Position numbers and translations under genes: made by a program
Shown here: positions 1-11,579 of the stretch, piece by piece
Layout: each line of letters begins with the position of its first letter
Numbering within the stretch: the stretch's first letter is position 1
The notes under the pieces: generated by a model
Told to the model about the DNA's origin: nothing
Databases searched by the model: none
What the model saw: the letters and a program-made list of their open reading frames with translations, nothing else
NCBI GenBank assembly: GCA_003988855.1
Contig: QYAI01000140.1
Span: 1-64,000 of the forward strand
DNA length: 64,000 nucleotides
Source: Arachnopeziza araneosa
Lineage: Eukaryota > Ascomycota > Leotiomycetes > Helotiales > Arachnopezizaceae
Reading direction: 5' to 3'

Positions 1-3000
1 TAAAATAATAGTTTTTATTTACACTTAGCTAATTTATTACTAATATTTTTTATTAACAAAAAGTTAGATTTGTTTTAGCATTAAGCAGTTTAATTTTTTT
101 TGTAATTTTGCTTTTATGTAAAAAAAAAAACATTAAAAAGTGTTTAAAAGTGTTTTAGTTTATAGTTACTAACTGTCTAGTTATTAGCTTTTAGCTTAGT
201 ATAAAAGTTCTACAAAGCTTAACAAATAGTATAAGTTAACTTTAAGTGTTTGCTTAAGCATGCAGCTTAGCAATTATATTAGTAAAAGTTTAAAGCTATA
301 CTATATGTTATTTTTGTTTTTTTCTTATTGTTTTTATAAGCTTTTTAACTAAGTTAGAATTTGTAGTACTAAAAACTTTTTTTTTTTTTTGCTTGCGTTT
401 AGAAAGTTAAGTACACTTTAAGTTTAGATTTGCTTTTAAAAATTCTTTTACTAATTTAGTTTAAGTGCTTAGTAGTAAAAAAAGTAAAGTAAAATTTTTA
501 GTAAGTAGTAGTAGTTTTAATGCGCTGCTAAAGCGTATAGAAGCTAACATCGTAAAAGAATTTAGAGAGTAGTTAGTAAGTATTTAATATAATATTAAAA
601 AAAGTATATGTTAGAAAAAAAAAAAAAAAGTTTTTAAATAATTCTACAGTTAAATTAACTAAACTTTTATTCGCAATTTTTTTTGCGTATAAGAAAGCAA
701 TTAGAAGTCTTTAACACTTCTGTAACGTCTACACAAGACGATTTTACTAGTTGCTTTAGTGCTAGTATTACACTTTAATACTACTAGTTGTTTGCAAAGT
801 CTTTAAAATCGCAGCTATATAAAAAAAGTGCATAACAAAGCTTCGAATTAAATTAGTTCTAAAGTTACTTTTTTTCTAATAAGATATTGTAACAAGCTGT
901 TCTCGGCAGTTTTAATATTCTTTTTTTTATGTAACAGCACGAACACGAATGTAGCTAGTTAAGAAGTATATAAGAGTACGTTAATAGTTTAAGTACATTT
1001 AGTTTATAAGCTAGCTACGAAGAAAAAGAAGAATATAAGAAAAGAAAAACTACAAGAGTAAGGTGTGCCTTATCTACAGTAGACTTCTCTCTAGCTCTAG
1101 TCCGAATAAACTCTGAATGTACCTCTTATTTTCCACACTTCGGAAATAAGATCCTGTCGCCCGTGCCGTCTACACATGACAATCGGTTCACGTGATATCC
1201 TGCTTATTACAATGCTAAGCTTAGTTTCTTTAAATAAACTTACAGTTTCTAAAACTTTAAATTTCAAGTGTAAATTTAAAAATTAAAGTAACTTTTACAT
1301 ATACTTAGCATACGTTTAGTATATGCTTCGCACTATAACTACGAAACTAACTAAACTAAAAGTATTAACATATGCTAAACATATACTACGCATATATATT
1401 ACTTTTCTAGTTTACAAATTTGTTTTTCTAGTTTTTTATTTTTTTTCTAAAGTTAAGCTTTTTTTAGTTAAGCTTTTAGCTGTTTATGCTTTTTTTTTTC
1501 TTGCTTTAAGCTATTTACTTATTTAGACGTTTTTAAACAACTACGTTTTTGCTTAGCTTTGTACGCTTAATTAAAAAGCAAAAGTATAAACTTTGCATAT
1601 AATAATACTAAAACTACAGTAATTGTGTTTTCGTTATCTAGCTGTAGTACTCTTAAGCTTTTATTACTTTTTTGTACTAGCAGTATTTAAGTTTTAGCAT
1701 GTAAGCTACTGCTATTATTAAAAACTAGTAAAAAGCGTATGCTAAGCATATGCTTAGCTAATAAATTAAAAGTATCGTAAGAATTTAAAAAGTTAAAAAA
1801 AAGCTATAGCTGTTGTGTTTAGCAACTAGCAGCTTTTTGCTACGTTTGATTTAGCATAAGCTTAGCATATTTCTTGCATATGTAAAGCATATATATTTAC
1901 TGTTTTTTTTTTTTTGTATTGCTAGACAAGATTTTTTACTGTTATTTCTCTAAGATGCTGTAATACTTTGTTCTTGCTAACGCAATTTTTTTTTATATAT
2001 TTTAATAAAAAGTTTATAAAGCTTATACTGCTTAGTTAGTACAAAAATTGTATAAGAATACGCTTAGCATATGCTAAGCGTATGTTTAGCATATATTTGT
2101 ACTTTATTTAGTAAACTTGTTTTTTTTTTACTAAAGTTATTTTTTATAAAGTAACTACTTTTACTTATTTTTATATGTTTTTTACATTTAGTTTAGTAGT
2201 TTATATTTATTTTTAACTTTGTTCGAAAAAGTTTACTAAAAAGCTACTACAGCTGTTTGCTTACTATTTAGAATTTTAGCTTAAGATGTGCTAAGTATAT
2301 GCTACGCATGTTTTTTGCAAACTTTGCTTTTGTTTTAGAAAGAAAAAAACGTAGTATAATAAAATAAATTTTTAAATAATTTTTAAACTTTTTGCGAAAG
2401 TTTTGCTTTAAATAAACTTAACAAAAGATAACTAAATGCTGCAAGTGCTAATTTTAAGTATAGCTACAATTACAACTTTTAAGAAAGTTGCTAAAACTTA
2501 TAAAGTTAACATATGCTTAACTTAAGTTAAAATTATTTATAACGTATGTTAAGCATATGCTTACTTAGTGCTTGCTTTTTACACATGTCAAGCGTAATTG
2601 TTCTTATACTAATACTTGTACTATTAAAGTATGCAATTTGTATTTTTTTTCTTGCTGTATTGTCTAAAACTTTAAAAACAAGCTTAAATATTTTAAAGTA
2701 TTTAGTTTTCGAATTTGTATTTGTAAAAACGTAGCAATATAAAATAATTGCTGTAAATATTAGCTAAGCATATGCTTAACGCATGCTTTGCTTATGCAAC
2801 GCATATGCAGCGCTTACTTTTGCAGTAAATATTTTATTTTACTAAAAAAAAAAAGTTTGTTATACTAGCAACTATTTTAAATAACATGTTAATCTTAAGA
2901 TAAATGTAATTTATTATTGCTTTTGCTATGTCTTTAGTACATAAGACAATAAAAAAGTTATTATTATTAAAAAAATAAACAGCTTTAATTTATTGCTTTT

Positions 3001-4950
3001 TGTTATGCTTGTTTCGACTTATATAGTACTTACGAAAAACACTTATTGCGCATAAGCTAAGCATATGCACAACATGTTTTTAAAAGATACTTTAAAGATA
3101 TGTTTCTTAAGAATATTAAAAAAGCTGCTTTTTTTAAATAAACGCAGTAACTGTATTATAAATATTTAGTGCATTGTATAGTATACTTTGTGCTTTAGCT
3201 TTAGTTTACTTCTTAATAATATTCTAGTATATAAGTAACAAAGTTTACTGCGCTAAAGTTCTAATTAGCTTTTAGCATATGCTAAGTATGTATACTGCAT
3301 ATTAACAGCATATACTTACTAAAAGTTTAAGAAAAAATATTAACTTTTTTAAGCTATTTTGCAAAGTTGTTAGCAATTTCTTTAAGTAGCTTTATAAAAT
3401 AAAAAAAGTAGTAAGAATAAAGATTTAAAGCTACAACAATAATATATAAAAAGCGTTTTATATTAAAAAGTAAATAAATATTAAGTTTAGCTTTACAGCT
3501 TTTGTAATGTTAAACTTGCTTTTAACTTTAAGAATAATTATAACTTGCACATTGTTAGCATATACTCTGCATGTGTTAAGTGTATGCTAAGATTATGCTT
3601 GCTGCAAAGTTTGCGTTTAGAAATTAAATGCTTTATGTATACGTAGTTTTGCTTTTGCTGCTAAACTTTTTGCTAGTTAAATAAAGCTTTATAGTACTTT
3701 AAATTAATTTAAGAAGTTATAGAAAAAATAAACTTAGCTATATACTAAAGTTTTGCATTGCTATTAAGTAAACAGCTAGTAAAAATATTCTACAAGCGTT
3801 AGCAAGTAATTGCATAAGTAAAGCATAAGCTAAGCATATGTTTTATATATGCAGCGTATGTACTTACACTATTTCTTTCGAAGTATTTTAGCACTTGCTT
3901 AATACACGTTTGTTTTTTTGTTTTTAGAAACTAACACGAACTTTTTGCTTTTTGCTAATTTGCTATAAACTTGTTGTATTTTGCTTTTGTAAATAATTTT
4001 AATTGTTCGAAAGTTAAAGAAATATATACTTTTTAGCTTGCTTCTTAAGTTAACTTATAAAAATCGTCTAAAGAAACGTTGTTATATGCTAAGCATATAC
4101 GAAGCACATTCTTATGTGCATATTAGCAGTGTTTAATCTTACTGCACGTATACTGTACGTGCTAAGCTTTATGTTTTTTATTTATTAAATAAAGCTTTGT
4201 CTTGTTTACGTTGTTTAATTTAATAAAGAATTAAATTTAATAAAGTTAGCAAAAAAGCACAGCAAAATAAGAAATTGCATAATAAACATATGCTACACAT
4301 ATACTTACAATATGCTAAGACTATGCTTACTTTCGACGCTTTATATGCAATTGCTTTAGTTGCTTTAGCTTTTGTTGCAGTCTTAGTAATAAGAGCTATT
4401 AGATAGTAAACAAAGTAAACAACTTTAGTATTACTTGTTTTAGAGTAAATTAGCATAAGAATATAATTTTAAGCTTTCGTGCTTAAGATTTTTCTTTAAT
4501 AATTTAAACTAATAATGTAACTAAACTTAAAGATGTTGTTCTGTATATTGTTAGCATATGCTTAGTATATGCTTAGCATATGTACTATTTGTTCTACTAA
4601 GTTTATTTTGCTTTTGTCTTCGTTACTTAAGTCTTTATTGTTATTTACACGCTAAGCATTGTTCTAGCATATACTAAGCATATGCTGCTTGCATATTTTA
4701 CTAGTAGCTTACTAGTATTCTATTAACTTATCGCGAAACTCTGTTGTAGAATCTTTTTTTTTCTTCTTCTAGCTAATCAAACATCGTCGCTTTCTTACTT
4801 AAAAAAAAAAGCGAATTGCAGGAAATATATTTTTTCTATAAAGAAATTTCTGTTTAAGCTACACATAAGCATAGCGTAGACTAAGCACACGCTTACTCCT
4901 AAAGTAGAGTAGCGACTACGCTATCTGTACACTAGGCGAAGTTTTGCCGG
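1..4950. repeat. AT-rich, RIP-like degenerate repeat array
   Basis: The stretch is overwhelmingly A+T, with long A and T runs and no open frame that looks like a protein. The few frames of 60-78 codons are low-complexity Leu/Phe/Lys/Tyr strings. A degenerate palindrome built on GCATATGC, often extended to TAAGCATATGCTTA, recurs near 1738, 2065, 2290, 2550, 2768, 3060, 3275, 3560, 3828, 4087, 4310, 4560 and 4675, a spacing of mostly 215-290 bp. This is what a tandem repeat array would look like after heavy C-to-T mutation by repeat-induced point mutation. Composition changes sharply near 4950, where normal fungal DNA begins. Repeat identity and unit length are inferred by eye; no telomere repeat is visible at base 1. 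Confidence 0.75.
1060..1200. other. Short balanced-composition island inside the AT-rich tract
   Basis: About 140 bp of near-normal base composition sits inside the AT-rich array and ends with a perfect TCACGTGA palindrome at 1188-1195. No open frame is visible. It may be a short insertion or single-copy spacer that escaped RIP because it was too short or unique. Confidence 0.5.
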
Positions 4951-5090
4951 CCGCGTTTCTGCCTCAGGTTGTACACTGGATCAACTTTTCTCTATACCGC
5001 GTCAGCTGCAACCCGCCACCACCACAGTCACACACAAGAACACCAGTACTTTCCTGTCAAAAATGTTGGAAATAATCACATCATGGTGCG

Positions 5091-5596
5091 CTACACAAGA
5101 ATTGCAGAACTGACCTTGACAAGATTTTGGACAGCCTTGATACTCGATTTCAAAGCCAAATGAGCTGCGGCTTCAGGTTCAGGAATGAGATTGACTTGAT
5201 TTCCCACGCGGTAGTCTCATTAAGCCATCCGAAGCTGCTTTCTTAAGTAGTGGATCATCGTATTTTGATGGCACCGCATATTTATCGAGTAGAAGCTTTG
5301 TCCATGAGCAACTTATCATTCCTGGCTCAACCTCATAACCCCAAACATCATGGTCGAGATGTCCATTCTCGAAGGCATAAGCATAAATCAAAGGCGCTTG
5401 GATAAATGGTCTTTGCTCTCGGTTGGTCTGCCAGGCCAAGTAGTCCAAGGCTTGATTTTTTCAAGGCCTGATACATTCGAAAGAGCAAAACTCATATCTT
5501 ATTTACAATTAGATACGTATCTGCTTCAGACAATTACTTACCAGAGAATGTGGTTCCATAATCAATTCCAACTATGAGTTTCGTCCTATTCCACAT
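5091..5596 (-). pseudogene. Hsp70-like ATPase relic (5' part, internally deleted)
   Basis: Reading leftwards from an ATG at 5596-5594, the first exon encodes the nucleotide-binding phosphate loop of Hsp70/actin-fold ATPases (VGIDYGTTFS). A good GTAAGT donor follows at 5541. The next exon starts in one frame (ALSNVSGLEKIKPW, then WPGRPTESKDH) but the homology then continues in another frame (AYAFENGHLDHDVWGYEVEPG, SCSWTKLLLDK, LLKKAASDGLMRLP), so there is a one-base break near 5405. After about 5180 the reading jumps straight to IPEPEAAAHLALK, which in fungal Hsp70-like proteins lies much further along, so the middle of the ATPase domain is missing. Homology ends near 5091. It borders the AT-rich array and is clearly non-functional. 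The family call rests on motif memory. Confidence 0.75.
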
Positions 5597-6124
5597 CGTA
5601 GCTGGAAAAGGATATGTCATGATTGGTTAAATCGTTTTATTCACAATCTGCGGTGAATTTTTGATACTGATGTATGGATAAAATCTTATATATTTACCTG
5701 TCGTATAGCATAAGAGAAAGTTCAAAGCCCCGTTACCGCTGTGCTTGAGATGGTTGTGACTTGGGTCGGGTCGGTCGTAGCCACTGTGGCACTGCACGGA
5801 TGCGAAAGCCGCACCCAGAATAGCTCAACCTGTCACGGCCCAAACCCTCACCGGCATACCATCATGTGAGTTTTTGCATGAATAATCCTGAATCCTGAGT
5901 CCTTCAGCCACTAGGTCGCCAAGTTCTAGGTTCTGCCGTTAAATACATTTTTTCTTTTACTTCCGAGACCTATGTAAGAAAGTATACGCGATGCGGTCCT
6001 TCTAACATCTTTGCCAAATTTTATCCAAGACTCACCAGTGCTTTTTGACCATATTTGGTCTCTTATCCACAATATTTTATAGTGACCACAAGCATACTTC
6101 TCTATGTGTTTTGTCGCCGCGACA
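5597..6124. other. Intergenic, no gene seen
   Basis: Nothing recognisable. It contains a GC-rich patch (5757-5860) without a sustained frame. Confidence 0.5.
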
Positions 6125-7730
6125 ATGAGCCCGTTAAGGAAAAAAAGTTCTCCAATGGTGAGTTCCCAGGGATGCAGCTCTTGAAGAACCCTAAATAATT
6201 ATAGGAAAAGAATAATGATACAACCTCGTGGAGCCAGTGTCAGAGCATATTCTTGACCACAACAAAGTGTTGCCTACCAACTACGAGCAGAGGAAAAAAA
6301 TCGAGAGATTTTTCGAGGAGAATGGTCGCAGTGGCATTGACACACACAAATTAAGAAAGGAAATCGAAGAAATCGGAGGCAAATTGGAACCTCAAACCGC
6401 GGAAACATCAAAACGGGAAACCTATCTTCACGAAGCGGAGCAACGGTGCAGCCGTATGCTGGCTCGAAAGAACACGGCCGAGAGCAATCTTTCCAAAGCA
6501 GAAGTTGAAAACAGAGAACTCAGAGATTGCATCAACCAAAATAAGGCCACCATGTCAGATTTGATAAGAAAAGCGGGGAAAAGAGAAATTCAGAGTAAGG
6601 ATGAGATGGCGACGTTTCGTCGCAACTACGCAGCTCTGAATGAGGAGCACCAAACCGACCAGGTCATCATAAATCAACTTCGAGCGGATATTTCAAACTA
6701 TGAGGTTGTCGTTACCAGGTTTCAAGAGCTTGGATTATCGAAATTGAATGGGCCTGTATCTGAAGGACTTTCGGATGATTTCATAAGAAAGCTCTTCGAA
6801 GAATTATTCGAAGAAATTAAATATTGGGTCACCGAGACTTCAGTCTCCGAATTGGAAGAAGCGAGAAAGATTAAAGACGCTCTTATTGACACAGGCCTGC
6901 TGAAATCTGATGGATATCTAGAGCCAGTAGATCAATTCGATATGAATATAAACACGACTGTGGATATTATCTTGGAAGCTGTGCTCAATAAAGAGCTGTG
7001 CGAAAAGTTTCTCAAGAATTGGTTTTTTCTTGCATCTCAAGTTGCACTTCAAGAAAAATACCAGGTGGAACACAGGCTGGGAAGGGAATGTATGAGTCAA
7101 GATCGTGTATTTTAGTGCTACAGCTTGTAGAAGCCCTTATCCTATCAGGTGAGTCAATCTACTAGCAATTCCGACTTCCAAGTTAAGCTTCTCTTCTAGG
7201 AAATGACATCAGCTCTCAAATTTGGCGTGCGCAGACGGTTAAATTCTTGGCCGGGTCCGCAAATGCATGGCAGGTTAGGCAACAATTATATCAGACATTT
7301 GCAGAACAATTCCCGGCGGATTATCGTACACTTCTCCGTGGGTCTCTCAGAGAAGAAAAGATCTCGTGGCTGTTGGACATTATTACGCGCTTCGGAGAGT
7401 TTTCCATCCAGCTGTGGGCTTTGCAGGCAGACATCAAAGTGGAGGAACTAAAGGATTTTCGATCGAGGTCATTCCAAATTGACACAGATGACATGGTATT
7501 AGCTCGAGGAGTGGGACCCATGCACAGCAACGAGAAGGCATTTGAAGGCCGTCCAATTTCCATGGTAGTACAGCCAAGGATTCTCGCTGTGTGCCAGCCC
7601 GATGACAAGGGCCTGAAGACCAAAATTTGGGCAAAAGCTGCGGTTTGGGTATCTGATTGTAGATGAAGCCGATAAGGCCCAGCCCGGACCTCTCGATTGT
7701 AGCCAGGTGACCAATTTAGCATATTGTTAG
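6125..7730 (+). pseudogene. Coiled-coil protein gene with several frame breaks
   Basis: The main frame, 6228-7115, encodes about 295 residues rich in Glu, Lys, Arg and Leu with strong coiled-coil character. The C-terminal part continues at 7247-7666 (WQVRQQLYQTFAEQFPADYR, RFGEFSIQLWALQ). A possible first exon at 6125-6157 (MSPLRKKSSPM) has a GTGAGT donor and an ATTATAG acceptor at 6204, but it joins the main frame out of register. At 7115 the frame stops, yet the next frame (LQLVEALILSG, then a normal intron with GTGAGT at 7159 and AG at 7200) clearly continues the protein. A third break near 7655 moves the end into GYLIVDEADK, stopping at 7730. I know similar fungal coiled-coil proteins only as uncharacterised. 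Function unknown. Three breaks argue for a dying gene, unless the assembly has local indel errors. Confidence 0.6.
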
Positions 7731-8066
7731 TCGAAATCCTTCTGGCGACTTAAAGGAGATGGATCGACAATTATTCATTCTCCAACGTCATCATTCAGTT
7801 TCATGCTGTTGGTAAAGGCGCGTGTGACACTTGTCTCTGTAAATAATAGGTGGATAATTGGCATGAAAGTGTGTAAATATAGCCACTCGAACCAACTAAC
7901 TATGTAGGATTCGGAGACCCTTTCGCGTCCCATGACTGGCCGAAAATGAGGCCAGGCAGATTCATCTAGTGCTTCCAAAAGCGAATATACAGTAATACGT
8001 ATGCTGACAGTCATAAGTGATGACTGACCTCCAAATTATTGCTTGGCCAACTGCGAAAAGGTTGAA
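7731..8066. other. Intergenic, no gene seen
   Basis: A 79-codon antisense frame at 7775-8014 has no recognisable motif and is probably chance. Confidence 0.4.
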
Positions 8067-8288
8067 ATGGCGCCATTGTCTCTATCAGATCAATACATGC
8101 TGAAAATGAAAGACCTATTTCCACACCAGGCTTCGTTTCCTCACGAGAAAGATGAGTTTATCGTCAATGAAAATGAGCCAAGACTAAAGGAGTCTCCCGA
8201 TATAATCTTCATTGCGGTGATAGGAGGGACTGGATTGGACAACAGTAACATTATTCGTTTGGCAACTGGTTCTATTAACTCACATTAA
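8067..8288 (+). pseudogene. N-terminal fragment of a P-loop GTPase-like protein
   Basis: An ATG at 8067 opens a 73-codon frame that ends just after a degenerate P-loop, IAVIGGTGLDNSNIIRL. In the fungal P-loop/AIG1-like proteins it resembles, this position normally reads GxxGxGKS. Here the essential lysine is replaced by asparagine (GTGLDNS), so nucleotide binding would be lost even if the rest existed. The frame stops at 8288 and no downstream G-domain continuation is visible before the convergent CorA-like gene. Best read as a truncated relic. The family assignment is tentative. Confidence 0.5.
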
Positions 8289-8335
8289 AAAAAGCCAAAA
8301 AAGATATTTCATTTCTTATTACTCTGTATAATATT

Positions 8336-9675
8336 TTATAATAACTTAAATAAGTTTACTTTAAATAGCCCCCATGTTGAAAACAATAACGTTCCTGACA
8401 TAACGAACCAGGCCCAAATGCTCAAGCTCACTAACTCTTTGAAATTCATGCCAAAAAACCCACAAGCAAAACTTAACGGGATGTAGAGACTAGCAAGCAC
8501 AGTTAATTTTCGAACGCTCTCTGCACTTCGCACTGCCTCCTTCTTCTCCGCAATTACACTAGCCGAGATCATTGCATCGATTCCTTCACTGCAAGCAACA
8601 GAAAGTTTTTCAGCCCTGCCTTTAAGGTATTTGAAATCCAGGCACAAGAGCTGAGTGACCTTTTGAACGGTTTCCTTTCCATTAAACTCTGTGGTGTCGG
8701 GCCAGTCAACGGCGGCTTGAGACCCTAACACTGCGACTGTCTCCTCCAGATCGGAAAGGTGCTCTTCCAGTAATATTTTAAGGCTCTGTAGATTTTGCAA
8801 AGAGTGGGTCCGATCCCAATATCCAATGAAATGTAGCTCGTGGTCGATTCTACTCTTCATGACGTTGCAGAACTGCACTTCAGCGAAGGCCGCGAATTTG
8901 AAGACATCGGTCAAAGCGCAAAATGCGCTTGGCTTGCATATGTGCTGATCTAGGGACTTGCCGTAGCCGAAAGGGAGAAGAGATCCATTCTGACCAGCCT
9001 CCCATGTTTGAGTCGAGTCGTTTGATTCTGAACCAGACAGAACCGATTCAGTAGGTCGACTGTGGTGTACAACTTGAGGGAAATTCTGAATGATAGGAAA
9101 GTAGCAGGTTGCCCACGATTCCGCTCCTGGAAATGGGCACCAAGGGCCTGCAACACTTCTACTGAGGTCTCTTCCGTTGTCTGACCAGATCAGCGCTAAA
9201 TGAAGAATCAGCGACGATCTATCGCAGTTACTAAATGGAATTGCCCATAGAACCAACCTATCCATCCCGTCTCCAATTTACAAATATTAATTGATATTTG
9301 CTGTTCTATAATAGAGAATTGTTTGCTGAGTATCGAATACCTTCTAACAATTGAGTCGCCAACAGTTCCATTCTTTCCAAGTCCTTGATGGTATTTCTTC
9401 ATGGCGATTAAACTTGCTTTCCGGGCACCTTCCAAGTCTTCGGGAATAATTATTGGTGGCACTGTCTCTCGCGAACAGATAGTTGGTATCCGAAGTTGAA
9501 ACGTGCTGATCGATGCAGACGGTAAAGATGGAGAACAAAATTGGCCCCAATCTCCAGAGACATCAGTGGGAAATTGTAGAAGTCTACAAGAAAAATCATG
9601 GTAAAGCGAGCGAGCGAGAGATTGACTAAGCTCCAGTCCCTTTACTTACAAATCCACTCGTAGCATGAAGATCAT
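8336..9675 (-). pseudogene. CorA-like divalent-cation transporter family gene, frame-broken
   Basis: The 3' frame (9265-8336) ends with the CorA family signature: a long helical region, then VLASLYIPLSFACGFFGMNF containing the GMN motif, and a second membrane helix (SIWAWFVMSGTLLFSTWGLF). These are the two C-terminal transmembrane segments of CorA/ZntB-type Mg2+ and metal channels. The 5' part reads from ATG 9675, through an intron (GTAAGT near 9655, TTGTAG near 9590), into QFPTDVSGDWGQFCS and IPTICSRETVPPIIIPEDL. It continues to KLETGW near 9255, where a one-base break separates it from DRLVLWAIPFSN. Inserting one base restores a continuous protein, so this is a frameshift rather than an intron (the only GT-AG pair there is 24 nt). 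The 5' end overlaps the amidase relic head to head. A sequencing indel is the alternative. Confidence 0.6.
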
Positions 9676-11260
9676 ACTGATAACTGTCAGTAGCTTTGAG
9701 GAGCTTGACTCAACCGTAACTTCAAATCAACTACGAGTCGTCGTACCATCGCGGTGCTACTACGTAAAGACGAAGGAGCTCCCTCTGAACGGTGTCAGAA
9801 TCGTTGTAAAGGACATGTATGATATTCGTGGATTCAAGACAACTATATGCAACAAAGCATGGTCCGAACTATACCCCCCTAAGGAGAAGACTGCTAGCTC
9901 TATCCAGAAACTCACTGAACTGGGAGCTATTATAGTAGCGAAAGCCAAACTCCAAGCGATGATTATGAGGGAGGACACAATGGAGTGTGTCGAATTCATT
10001 GCCCCATTTAATCCACGAGCAGATGGATATTAGACAGCTAGTGGCTTAAGCAATGGTAGCTGTGCTGCGTTAGCTTCCTACGAATGTCTGGACTTCTCAA
10101 TCGGTTCCGACAGTAAGGCTTCCTATCTATACATAGTGCGCTCAAGTAACGTTTTTCCTTCTCCATAGCAAATGGTAGCTGCAGAAAACCAGCTGCTTGG
10201 AATGGATGCCTTGCGGTACGACCTACTCACGGTGCCATCAAGACTGATGGCGTAGTCTCGTTCTATCCGCAAGTCTCAAAGGTTCTCGCATTTGGAGATG
10301 CTAACGTCAGCCAGGAGGTTTGATATGCCTGCTTGCTTCGGGCTTGATATTTCTCGTTTGCCTGAATTTGTATCCCATTGGTATGGAGGCTCCACCCAGT
10401 TAAATGTCAGAGAGAATGTGATATGATCTGGAACCCAGAGTGCCGGAAAAAGCTCACCTGTCCAGATGCCTACCAAAATTCTGTACCCTCTCGATTATCT
10501 CCCAACGCCAAATGCAGCCCAGACTAAAATCATCAACAAGTTCGTGGAGATCTTAGAGTCCGTTACGGGAGTAAAGCGGACATACATATCACTGTCGAGT
10601 CTGTGGGAAAGCCGCGGCTCCATTTCGGGACGAGTATATGAAAAAATTCAAGAAAACTCCATTTGTACACAGGGCATTGAGGTGGAGGTGGGAACTGGTC
10701 AAAGATATTCCCCAAGAAGAGTGCGATCAGCTTCTGGAACGGCTGATTATCTATCGAGAATGGCTTCTCAAGAACATAGTTCACGCAGACGACAAGAGCC
10801 AATCTGTCATCATTATTCTTCCAGTTGAGGGCGGACAACCAAATTACCGAGACACTCCACCAACGTAAAGTATCCTCCCATTTAAGCGGACGTTAAACTT
10901 ACCTGGTTCCTAGTCCTTTCGAACTCATCAGCGGCTTTCTTCCCTATACATCTCGCCTTTGACTGGAGGCCCCGAAGTCACTGCTCCCGTAGGTGAAGTC
11001 TCCTTCCTGTCGCAACTCTCAAACAGGATCGAACAGTTGCCGATAAGCGTATCCGTGTGTGGAACTCCTGGTAAGATGATGATTATCATTATTGCATTCA
11101 TTTTCATGATTCCAGCAGAGTTAGCAGATCCTAACCTACTTTAATAGGAGCCGACTTAACACTCACTAAGCTCATTGCATCGGCATTTAAAATGGGGAAA
11201 ATGCCAAGCAAGTTGGCGACGGGCTCGTCCATATACGACAAGTCGCAGGGTATAACATGA
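9665..11260 (+). pseudogene. Amidase-signature-family gene with RIP-like nonsense mutations
   Basis: Translated pieces follow the amidase signature (AS) family order: LNGVRIVVKDMYDIRG, which carries the catalytic lysine of the family; KLTELGAIIVAKAKL; then the serine-rich loop; CRKPAAWNGCLAVRPTHGA; TKILYPLDYLPTPNAAQTKI; TPFVHRALRWRWELVKDI; and LTGGPEVTAPVGEVSFLSQ. The gene ends at 11260. At 10033 the Gln normally preceding the serine loop is a TAG, and the loop reads SGLSNGS instead of GGSSSGS, so the cis-serine position is Leu. Both changes (CAG to TAG, TCA to TTA) are the C-to-T in CpA type made by RIP. Further stops and frame changes occur around 10700 and 11050. The N-terminus is short for the family and overlaps the start of the CorA-like gene. 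Non-functional as it stands. Confidence 0.8.
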
Positions 11261-11579
11261 GTCGAGAAAGGAGACGCAGGCATTATTCTGATGTCGAAGG
11301 ATTTCATTTGGTAATTTGAAGAAGAAAACATGCCCTCCATCAATATTTCCATGGCCTTCGCACGCGACAGCGACATCGACATCCACGATATTTTTTACAT
11401 CACTCCAGCCACTATATGTGAGATTCAAAGTGTTCACAAACCCGGCTACCCCTATTTTTCCTACCCCTTCGAAGTAACCGCCAAAATAGTGTTCGAACGA
11501 AGCTTACTTCTCTTCAGCTTTCGCGTGTCGTGGAGTGGAGTGCAACGGGAAAACTTACGCGGACAGGATTAGATGGCTC
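11261..11579. other. Intergenic, no convincing gene
   Basis: An 80-codon forward frame (11330-11572) shows no family resemblance and no splice partners; not called. Confidence 0.4.

Noticed and set aside
1323..4456. Three open frames of 62-78 codons in the AT-rich tract
   Set aside because: Low-complexity hydrophobic/Lys translations expected by chance in DNA of this composition.
7321..7722. Antisense frames of 66-133 codons
   Set aside because: Shadows of the coiled-coil gene on the forward strand.
7775..8014. Antisense 79-codon frame
   Set aside because: No motif, no splice partner, and it lies between relics.
9240..9280. A 24-nt GT-AG pair as an intron explaining the CorA-like frame break
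   Set aside because: Too short for splicing; a one-base indel restores the conserved protein better.
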